A stretch of DNA of 44,844 bases from Bacteroidales bacterium (GTDB lineage Bacteria > Bacteroidota > Bacteroidia > Bacteroidales > WCHB1-69): NCBI GenBank assembly GCA_024400785.1, contig JAKSME010000004.1:1-44844 (forward strand). Reading direction: 5' to 3'. The position numbers and the translations under genes are program-made. Under the pieces are notes generated by a model. That model ran no database searches, had not been told where the DNA came from, and worked only from the letters and a program-made list of their open reading frames with translations. Below are positions 33,316-40,119 of this stretch, piece by piece (the first letter of the stretch is position 1; every line of letters begins with the position of its first letter).

Positions 33316-33900
33316 ATGGTTTTTCCGCAAGTTGACACGGATGTATTTTTATTCCTCAATGGAATGCACAGTCCATGGGCCGACCGTTTTTTTTATGTGG
33401 TAACACAAACGTGGACTTGGCTTCCAGTTTATTTGGTCACGCTCTTTTTTATCTTCAAAAAATTCAAAAAAAGCGGGTTTTGGGTGGCATTAACGGTTGC
33501 GCTCATTATTTTGTGTACGGACCAGACCTGTAATTTGTTGAAGCGCACGATACAGCGGTCGCGGCCGTCTCATACGGAGCAGATAGCGGATCAAATCCAG
33601 CTTGTAGCGAATCCTGAGGGAAAACTCTATTATGGAGGGCAATACGGCTTTCCATCGGCGCATGCGGCCAATACGGCTGCTTTTGCCCTTTTTCTCATTC
33701 TTTGTTTCAGGGAGCAGCGTCGTTGGCTGTTGCCAACCGCGCTTCTGTGGAGTTTGCTGCTTTCCTATAGCCGCATTTATATGGGGGTGCATTTCCCCAT
33801 TGATATCCTTTGCGGCTGGTGTGTCGGTCTCTTGTGGGCCTTCATGTGGTGGAAGGTCTGTTGCCGCTTTTTTATCAATCGAAAAAAATCCAATATATAA
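33316..33900 (+). CDS. PAP2 family membrane phosphatase
   Basis: A 194-residue integral membrane protein with the three PAP2 motifs in order: KRTIQRSRP (KxxxxxxRP), FPSAHAANT (PSGH-type, with Ala for Gly) and SRIYMGVHFPIDI (SRxxxxxHxxxD). Such enzymes remove phosphate from undecaprenyl pyrophosphate or phosphatidate-like lipids at the membrane. The start at 33316 follows the NamZ-like stop by 1 base and opens at MVFPQVDTDVFLFLNG, a common PAP2 N-terminus. Location after a peptidoglycan glycosidase makes undecaprenyl-pyrophosphate recycling a reasonable but unproven role. Confidence 0.9.
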   Translation: MVFPQVDTDVFLFLNGMHSPWADRFFYVVTQTWTWLPVYLVTLFFIFKKFKKSGFWVALTVALIILCTDQTCNLLKRTIQRSRPSHTEQIADQIQLVANPEGKLYYGGQYGFPSAHAANTAAFALFLILCFREQRRWLLPTALLWSLLLSYSRIYMGVHFPIDILCGWCVGLLWAFMWWKVCCRFFINRKKSNI

Positions 33901-33906
33901 TATAGT

Positions 33907-34281
33907 ATGAAAAAATTCTTTTTGATTTATTTATTAGTGGCAGTGGCCATGTTTGTTGCCTGTGACAGTAAAACGTCGAAAGGCGTACTTGACAATGTAA
34001 TGGGCAAGGATTCCTCGGAGGTAAAGAAGGCGGAAACGGAAGAACCAGCGGCTTTTGCGGCTTTTGACGAGTTGATTGGCGTTTACAAAGTGAAAGTAAA
34101 CGGATGCACAACTTGTGCGGCTGTTGACCAGTGTCAGTTGGAATTTACGCGCGATTTTAATGCGTTAATTACTGACAATAAGGATATTGCAAATGAACTG
34201 CATGTAAAATCGCAGCCTGGAGTTACCGAATTGGGTTCATTGATGAACAAGAAGAAGACGGAATTGGGCTGTAATAAATAG
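33907..34281 (+). CDS. Small hypothetical lipoprotein
   Basis: A 124-residue protein with a signal peptide ending in lipobox FVAC. The mature part is charged at first (SSEVKKAETEE), then has a CTTCAAVDQC cluster and a C-terminal Cys (GCNK). No known domain is recognised. It is the last gene of the porE-like/namZ-like/PAP2 run, 6 bases after PAP2, and is followed by a strong hairpin. Confidence 0.7.
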   Translation: MKKFFLIYLLVAVAMFVACDSKTSKGVLDNVMGKDSSEVKKAETEEPAAFAAFDELIGVYKVKVNGCTTCAAVDQCQLEFTRDFNALITDNKDIANELHVKSQPGVTELGSLMNKKKTELGCNK

Positions 34282-34286
34282 TAAAA

Positions 34287-34320
34287 AAGAGGGCCGTGGT
34301 AGTGAACTACGGCCCTCTTT
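34287..34320. terminator. Bidirectional terminator
   Basis: AAAGAGGGCCGT pairs perfectly with ACGGCCCTCTTT around a 10-base loop. It lies 5 bases after the lipoprotein stop and 18 bases from the stop of the convergent gene at 34339. A-rich and T-containing flanks occur on both sides. Confidence 0.85.
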
Positions 34321-34338
34321 GTATTGTGTGGTGGCGGA

Positions 34339-34785
34339 TTATAAATTCTCCACCTTTTTTGTGTTCTGCTGAAGGATGGCGGCGCGGTCAACGGTGTCGA
34401 AAGTGGGTGTCACCATGATGTCGAACCAGAGTTCCTGGCCGTTGTTGCGAAGTTCGTGTTTGTCGGTAAGGCAGGCAACGGTGAATGCTGCTGTGTCGGC
34501 ATCGTTGAAACTGGCTTTGTCGATCATTTGGGCGACTTCGGTCAAACTGTTGAAGTTGAGTAATTGAACGGAGATGCGGTCGCTTTCAACGTAGAAATTG
34601 ACTGTAAAGTTGGTGAATTGCGTTTCGCTGCAGCGTTCCACGAGCGACATCAGTTCGTGCATTCCGTAAGAAATGGTGCCGAATTGTTCATCCAGATGGA
34701 AACTGTCGCAGATATTTTCTACTGCGCCGAGAATGCGATTTTGGGCATCCTGTAAAGTGAGATTTTGTAATTCAATATTATACAT
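34339..34785 (-). CDS. Hypothetical protein, possibly a degenerate GHKL/RsbW-like domain
   Basis: A 148-residue soluble protein. No confident family. The order of helices and strands resembles a stand-alone HATPase: a helix with HELMSLVERC where the N-box would be, then NFTVNFYVESDRISVQLLNFN where the G1 strand would be, and a closing NNGQELWFDIMV strand. The ATP-binding residues are absent: no N-box Asn and no DxGxG. If the comparison is right it cannot bind ATP in the usual way. It is the last gene of the rpiB-LUD-DUF4175 run, 10 bases after the DUF4175 gene. The comparison is by eye only. Confidence 0.55.
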   Translation of the reverse strand: MYNIELQNLTLQDAQNRILGAVENICDSFHLDEQFGTISYGMHELMSLVERCSETQFTNFTVNFYVESDRISVQLLNFNSLTEVAQMIDKASFNDADTAAFTVACLTDKHELRNNGQELWFDIMVTPTFDTVDRAAILQQNTKKVENL

Positions 34786-34795
34786 GGTAATTGAT

Positions 34796-37700
34796 TTATT
34801 CTATGTTATAAAAATACTGGTTGACTTTTTCTTTGTAATAATAATTCAGATTGGCGGGAATGGACTTTAGCATTTCGGTTTGTTGTTGCGTTTTTTTGTC
34901 CACGTTCCATTCTTTGGGCGGGTTGGGATTGATGATGTCGCGACCTTCGGTGCTTTCGCGTTTTTCGTCTTGTTCGCGTTGCATTTGGGCGCGTTCACTT
35001 TCCAACATTCGTGTTTCGATATTCTTTTGTCGTTTGATTGTTTCTGCAGTAATCTGTCTATTAACCAGTTCTTTTTCAGTTTTTTCCATATCTCGAATCA
35101 TCTGTTCAACGGCTTTATCTCCAACGCCGTTTTGTGATTTGAGAGCGTCTTCATATTCTTGCATCATCTTGCGGATGGCTTCCTGCTGAGCGGCCAGTTT
35201 TGCCAGCTGTTCGCTCATTGACTGGCCGTTATTGCCTTGTTGGTTTGGCTTTTCACCTTGTTTTTGGCCTTGTTCCATGGAGCGTTTGAGAGCCTCCATT
35301 TGCCGGTTGAGCTGTTGTTGCAGTTCACGGGCGGTTTTGGTTTTTCCTTTGCCGCCGGGATTGCTGCAAGAGCCTTTTCCGCTCTTTTTATTTTTGCAGT
35401 TTTTGCACTCACTTTGTTTCTGTTTTACCTCTTTCATCGATTCTGCCAGCATTAGTGCCAGGTTGTTCATGCTGGTCATGGCGTATTGCTGTTGGGCGAG
35501 TGCGTTTTGTACTTTTCCGTTGTTGAGGGAGGCGACAGCGGCATCGATGTAGTTGTTGATTTTGCCAACTTCTTCGTTGATAAAAGGTTTCACGGCGCTT
35601 TGGCGGCGGGCCAGCGCGTTGAGCGAGTCGGCAATCATTTCCATGTTTTCGCGGAGGTTGTGTTGCGCGCGGGTGATGTCTGTGATTTGTGAGGAGTGTT
35701 GGTTGAGCGGGCGGAGACGCTCCATGTTCTTTTCCTGGTTGAAGGAAATCTGCACCAGATTGTCCAAAATCTGTCGCAAACTCTCGATGTCTTCTTCCAA
35801 ATTCTCTTCTTCGTTGTCCAACATGTTGTCTTCCATTTTGTCGGCCATTTCTTCCATCTTTTCACCTGCATCCTGCTGACTGCCAGCCGCTTTGTTGCGG
35901 TTGTTTTTGCTCAGCGCGTCTTTGCTGTCCTTGAAGTCCTGTTCAATCTGTTTTTGCAAATCTTTCGTGTTGGCGAGTTTGTTGGGATCTTCAAGCCCTT
36001 GGTTGAGTTTTTCAAGATCATTCAAATCTTTTTTCAACTCATTATATTGTTTTTCAATATCTTGTTGCTTTTTCAGAAGTTCCTCTTTGTCAATGGCCTT
36101 TTGTTCGCTGAGTTTGGAAAGCGCCTTTTGTTCTTCGGAGAGTTTCTTGGTTTTGTCGATAATGTCGTTATATTTCTTTTCAAATTCGAGTTGCTTGAAA
36201 AGTTCAAGTTGCTGGTCAAGGGCTTTGTTGAGTTCTTCGGTGTTTTGTTTCACTTCCTGGACCGCCTTTTTCGCATCCTCTTTATTGTTTTTCTCATTGA
36301 GTTGGTCCATCATTTTTTGGAGTTTTTCATACATTTCCTTGATTTCATCCGAAAGGACGTTGTTGAAGCGTTCTTCCAGTTCCTTTTGTTTCTTGATGAG
36401 GTTTTCAGGAATGTTTTTGTATTTATCCTCCATCATATCTTGTTGATCCTGAGACTTTTTCATCTCATCGATCTGTTTTTTCAGTTCTTCGTACTGTTGG
36501 GTGAGCTCTTCCAATTTCTTTTTGTCCTGCCAGGTCATTTCTTTGTTTTGCATCATTTGTTGTTGGAGTTTGTCGATTTCCTTCAACAAATCTTTAGAAT
36601 CCTGAGCCATTTCCTGGAGGTCGTTTTTGGCTTGGCTGTTGGAATTTTCGAGTTGTTTGTCGATTTCTTCTTCCGTCATCACGCGATAAGTTTCGGTGGT
36701 GCTTCTGGCAGACTTTGGTCCATTAACTCCATCGTTATCAAATACTTGGAAGAAATAATCAATATGTTGTCCGGGGTCAAGCATGAGGGTGCCAGCATCG
36801 AAATAGTGGTAGAAGTCTTGAACGGTTAAAGAAGAGTTGACATTGATGTTTTGTACTTTGTTGGCTTCGAGCAGGTTGTTGTCTTTGTCGTATTTGGAGT
36901 AGACGAATTGGACTTTGGAGAAGCCGTAATCATCGTGGATGGTGCCTTTGAAGTAGATGCGGTCGGGGAGGACGGAGTCGGCCTGACTGATGACGGAGAT
37001 ATCGGGGTATTGGTCGGGAACGATGTTGATGTTGTGTTTGAGGGTATCGGTAGAAATGCAGAATTGGTTGTTGTTGGCGACGGCGTATCCGAAGGAGCAT
37101 CGTGCGATTTTGGAGATTTTGAAGATGCCTTTTTCGGGTTTTACGGATTCTTTTTCATCGTTGATGATGAATTGGAGGCGGTCGGTATTGCGGGTATAGA
37201 ACGACCAAGTGATTTGTGTGCCGTCGGGGATGGTGGCGTCACCGTTGTTGTCGATGGTTTCATCGTTTTTGTGGAGATATGCGGGGTAGTGGAGCGTCAT
37301 GGCGAAACTTACGATGACGGGTTTGGGGAGTACGCTGAGGGTGTATTCGGGGGTTGTGACTTCGTCGGTATAGATGTGGAATTTGGTGTCAGACTGGAGG
37401 TTTTTGAAGGTGTAGGAGAAGTGGATGTTGTCGTTTTTTGACATTTGGTATTTGCGGTTTCCGAGTTCTATGTATACCGCGTTGGGGGTTTCTTTTCCGT
37501 TGACTTTGACATTGAGGACGAAGTCTTCATTTTGGAAAGTGGAGAGTTTTTTATTTTGAACGGTAAAGGAGTAGGGTGCGGGTTTTACGTAGAATTTGTC
37601 GTGGTTGACGATGCGTTCGGTGGACTGGGTGAAGATCTCGCTGCGTACGCTGAAGATGACGACGAAAAGAAGAACGGGGATGAGTGCCCATTTTGCGTAT

Positions 37701-38170
37701 TTGCGGGTGTGCTGGAAGTTGATGGCTTTGACGAAGGGGAAGGGTTTGATTTTTTCGATTTTGGTATCGATGGCGGCGGAGAGAAGTTCAGCGCTTTTGC
37801 AGTCGCCAGCCTCTTTCATCGCTTCCAGTTGGAAGAGGTTCAGCAGCTTATCATCGATTTCAGGAAAATGTTTGCCGATGATTGAAGCGATTTGGGTGGC
37901 TGTCAGCTGTTTGCCGATGCCAAAAATCTTGAGGAGCGGGATGGCAACGTAGAAGACGAAAGTTGCGGCGAAGACCGCCAGATAGGAGTAGAAAAGGATG
38001 GAGCGGACGGTGGTGTTGAAGTAGGAGAAATATTCCAGGAGCGTGTACGTGATGAACACCATCAACGTAATGATGATGAACAGCAATGCGCCCCTAAGCA
38101 ACTTGTTTAAGTAATACTTATGGACGAATTCTTTAATCTTTTGCTTGATAAATTCCTGGTTGTTAGTCAT
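34796..38170 (-). CDS. DUF4175-like membrane protein with long coiled coil
   Basis: A 1124-residue protein. Two membrane helices lie near the N-terminus (about 25-47 and 55-75), with another near 165. A beta-rich periplasmic region follows (to about 520). From about residue 525 to 1050 it is almost all Lys/Glu/Gln-rich heptad sequence (long coiled coil), including a Gly/Lys/Cys patch CKNCKNKKSGKGSC near 960. The layout matches DUF4175-type proteins of Bacteroidota, whose function is unknown; a structural role at the envelope is a guess. The start MTNNQEF at 38170 overlaps the LUD gene by 8 bases, so upstream codons in frame are not used. Confidence 0.72.
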   Translation of the reverse strand: MTNNQEFIKQKIKEFVHKYYLNKLLRGALLFIIITLMVFITYTLLEYFSYFNTTVRSILFYSYLAVFAATFVFYVAIPLLKIFGIGKQLTATQIASIIGKHFPEIDDKLLNLFQLEAMKEAGDCKSAELLSAAIDTKIEKIKPFPFVKAINFQHTRKYAKWALIPVLLFVVIFSVRSEIFTQSTERIVNHDKFYVKPAPYSFTVQNKKLSTFQNEDFVLNVKVNGKETPNAVYIELGNRKYQMSKNDNIHFSYTFKNLQSDTKFHIYTDEVTTPEYTLSVLPKPVIVSFAMTLHYPAYLHKNDETIDNNGDATIPDGTQITWSFYTRNTDRLQFIINDEKESVKPEKGIFKISKIARCSFGYAVANNNQFCISTDTLKHNINIVPDQYPDISVISQADSVLPDRIYFKGTIHDDYGFSKVQFVYSKYDKDNNLLEANKVQNINVNSSLTVQDFYHYFDAGTLMLDPGQHIDYFFQVFDNDGVNGPKSARSTTETYRVMTEEEIDKQLENSNSQAKNDLQEMAQDSKDLLKEIDKLQQQMMQNKEMTWQDKKKLEELTQQYEELKKQIDEMKKSQDQQDMMEDKYKNIPENLIKKQKELEERFNNVLSDEIKEMYEKLQKMMDQLNEKNNKEDAKKAVQEVKQNTEELNKALDQQLELFKQLEFEKKYNDIIDKTKKLSEEQKALSKLSEQKAIDKEELLKKQQDIEKQYNELKKDLNDLEKLNQGLEDPNKLANTKDLQKQIEQDFKDSKDALSKNNRNKAAGSQQDAGEKMEEMADKMEDNMLDNEEENLEEDIESLRQILDNLVQISFNQEKNMERLRPLNQHSSQITDITRAQHNLRENMEMIADSLNALARRQSAVKPFINEEVGKINNYIDAAVASLNNGKVQNALAQQQYAMTSMNNLALMLAESMKEVKQKQSECKNCKNKKSGKGSCSNPGGKGKTKTARELQQQLNRQMEALKRSMEQGQKQGEKPNQQGNNGQSMSEQLAKLAAQQEAIRKMMQEYEDALKSQNGVGDKAVEQMIRDMEKTEKELVNRQITAETIKRQKNIETRMLESERAQMQREQDEKRESTEGRDIINPNPPKEWNVDKKTQQQTEMLKSIPANLNYYYKEKVNQYFYNIE

Positions 38171-39248
38171 TTTCACCGTGTTCTTGCATCCATGTATAGT
38201 TATAGAAGGCGTCTTTTTGTTGTTTGAAGTATGAGTACAGCATCTTATTTTTCCCGAAGAGTTTCTTCGTAAAGAAATGTCTGCGGAATGCACCGTTCAT
38301 TTTATTCAGTTTTTTTCTTTTTTCAAAAACAGAAGCTACGCTGTTTCTGTTGGGGTGGACTTTGCGGGCAAGTTCTATTTCTTTGAGAATCAAAGAAGAA
38401 ATGGGAATTTGGACGGGACATACTTGGTCGCAGTTGCCGCAGAGCATGGCATTTTTGGTAATATGTTCGGGGTTGTTGGCGTGGTGTAGGCAGTTGTCGC
38501 GAACTATGCCGATGGGGGAAAGCTCTTTTGTGTAATTGTAGATGGGGCAGACGGTTTTGCACGCACCGCAGTCGATGCAATAGAGTGATTCACGCAAAAT
38601 GTTATTTTGCATGATTCGTGATACTCCGTTGTCATACAAGAGGATGGTGATATCTACAGATTGTTTTGCGTATTTGTCTAAGGAAGATGACATGTTTTTC
38701 TCCACCAACTGGAAGGGTTTGTTGATGAGTTTCACATCATCGGGAAGAAATTTCTGGTTTTGGTAGAAAGAGCGGACATATAAGATGGTTTCCAAATCTG
38801 CAGCACGGTTAATCATCTTGCTGATATCCAGTAAGATGAAGATGTTTGGAACGCGATTGAGGCAGTTTCTGGTGCTTTTGTTGAGCAGTACGAGGGTGCC
38901 GGTTTCAACGATGGCAAAGTCGGCCTGGGTGAAGAGGTAGGTGGCACTGGTTTTACCGCTTTCCACATCGGCGAAGTGAATCTGTTTGACTCCCTTAATG
39001 TCATGGAAACTTTCCGGTGTGTGTGTCAAATCGAAGCAAACCTTATTGTATGGTTTGTTGGGCAGCAGGTTGGAAAAGGTTTGTGTCAGTTCTTCTTCAT
39101 CAGAAATCCACAGCACTTTGAAGTTCTTGTCCTTCATTTTGCGTTCGAAGGTGATGAGTCGGTTCTCCATGTCCTCGATGAAATCATGTCGGATGATATT
39201 TGTGCAGGACAAGATGTAATCGAGCGGAGCGTTTTGTGAAATTTCCAT
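38163..39248 (-). CDS. LUD-domain/4Fe-4S ferredoxin protein (LutB-like)
   Basis: A 361-residue protein. An N-terminal LUD domain (about 40-200, with VETGTLVL) is followed by two [4Fe-4S] motifs, CIDCGACKTVCP and the MLCGNCDQVCPV segment with an upstream Cys. This is the LutB arrangement used in lactate oxidation, but it is shorter (LutB is about 470 residues) and no LutA or LutC gene is near. It may serve another electron-transfer reaction. It lies between rpiB (gap of 3 bases) and the DUF4175 gene (8-base overlap). Confidence 0.83.
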   Translation of the reverse strand: MEISQNAPLDYILSCTNIIRHDFIEDMENRLITFERKMKDKNFKVLWISDEEELTQTFSNLLPNKPYNKVCFDLTHTPESFHDIKGVKQIHFADVESGKTSATYLFTQADFAIVETGTLVLLNKSTRNCLNRVPNIFILLDISKMINRAADLETILYVRSFYQNQKFLPDDVKLINKPFQLVEKNMSSSLDKYAKQSVDITILLYDNGVSRIMQNNILRESLYCIDCGACKTVCPIYNYTKELSPIGIVRDNCLHHANNPEHITKNAMLCGNCDQVCPVQIPISSLILKEIELARKVHPNRNSVASVFEKRKKLNKMNGAFRRHFFTKKLFGKNKMLYSYFKQQKDAFYNYTWMQEHGEND

Positions 39249-39251
39249 GGC

Positions 39252-39677
39252 TTACAAGTTGATTTTTTGTACTCTTCTTTCGTGTCGGCCTCCTTCGAAT
39301 TCGGTGGCGAAGAAGGTTTCTACCAGGGTGAATGCCGTGGCTTGTTCGATGAAGCGGGCGGGCATCACGAGGACATTGGCGTTGTTGTGTTGGCGTGCCA
39401 AAGCTGCAATTTCTTTGTTCCAGCAGAGGGCGGCGCGTACATTGGCGTGCTTGTTGGCGGTGATGGCGACACCGTTGCCAGTACCGCAAATCAGGATGGC
39501 GCGTGCGTTTGCATCTTGGGAAACAGCTTCGGCCAACGGATGCGCAAAGTCAGGATAATCAACACTTTCCGTTGAATGAGTCCCGAAATCTTCCCATTCA
39601 TATAGGTTGGAAAACTGTTTCTTGATGGCCTCTTTTAATTCGTAGCCAGCATGGTCTGATGCAATATATACCTTCAT
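39252..39677 (-). CDS. rpiB: Ribose-5-phosphate isomerase B
   Basis: A 141-residue RpiB/LacAB-family enzyme converting ribose-5-phosphate and ribulose-5-phosphate. It begins MKVYIASDHAGYELK, the family start. DYPDFA, the CGTGNGVAITANK anion-hole loop (catalytic Cys near residue 64) and RAALCWNKEIAALARQHNNANVL follow. Length is normal (about 145). It is the first gene of the four-gene run, with a TAnnTTTG element 25 bases upstream. Confidence 0.96.
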   Translation of the reverse strand: MKVYIASDHAGYELKEAIKKQFSNLYEWEDFGTHSTESVDYPDFAHPLAEAVSQDANARAILICGTGNGVAITANKHANVRAALCWNKEIAALARQHNNANVLVMPARFIEQATAFTLVETFFATEFEGGRHERRVQKINL

Positions 39678-39701
39678 AAATTTACTTTTTTAGACAATCG
39701 G

Positions 39702-39709
39702 CAAAATTA
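39702..39709 (-). promoter_or_regulatory. Bacteroidota -7 promoter element of rpiB operon
   Basis: Minus-strand TAATTTTG matches TAnnTTTG, 24 bases upstream of the rpiB start and after the terminator of the preceding operon. Confidence 0.55.
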
Positions 39710-39743
39710 CAAATAAAAATCCAATTACGCTGTCTCAAAAATG

Positions 39744-39773
39744 AAAAAAATCGGGTCAAAAAGCCCGATTTTT
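39744..39773 (-). terminator. Rho-independent terminator after the C10 protease/SemiSWEET-like pair
   Basis: On the minus strand AAAAATCGGG and CCCGATTTTT pair around an 8-base loop, followed by more T. It lies 38 bases after the stop of the SemiSWEET-like gene. Confidence 0.85.
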
Positions 39774-39811
39774 CTCCGAATTTTTATGCCGTTTCAAACT
39801 GGAAATTTCCC

Positions 39812-40102
39812 CTATTTCTTGTTCAACATCATCTCCTTTTTATTCTTTCCTATGTAAAGAAAATAAAGGAAAAGATCGAAACCAACGATGAGCATGTTGA
39901 AAACGTACAGCCATACCACGTAGTCGCCGGGGCAGTTGATGATTTTGTGGATGATGCCCATGATGTATCCGAAAATGATGATGCTCATGAAGATGGGACT
40001 TTTACCGATGACGATTTTGGTGCGAAGGGCCTTGACGATGGAAACGGGCCAACTGCTTGCAAAACTGAGCAGCATGAGAATTTCCCAAATACTTGATTTC
40101 AT
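39812..40102 (-). CDS. Small three-helix membrane protein, SemiSWEET/PQ-loop-like
   Basis: A 96-residue protein with three hydrophobic helices (about residues 5-25, 36-55 and 62-84) and a Lys-rich C-terminus. Helix 1 contains SSWPVSIVKALRTK and is followed by KSPIFMSIIIFGYIMGI; this resembles the short PQ-loop proteins related to SemiSWEET sugar transporters. The comparison is by eye; the substrate is unknown. It starts 17 bases after the C10 protease stop and is followed by a terminator, so the two may share a transcript. Confidence 0.6.
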   Translation of the reverse strand: MKSSIWEILMLLSFASSWPVSIVKALRTKIVIGKSPIFMSIIIFGYIMGIIHKIINCPGDYVVWLYVFNMLIVGFDLFLYFLYIGKNKKEMMLNKK

Positions 40103-40119
40103 GATGATTTCTTTTTGTT

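Noticed and set aside
35696-36829. Plus-strand open frame of 377 codons rich in Phe and Leu
   Set aside because: It is the antisense image of the Lys/Glu-rich coiled coil of the DUF4175-like protein and has no domain signature.
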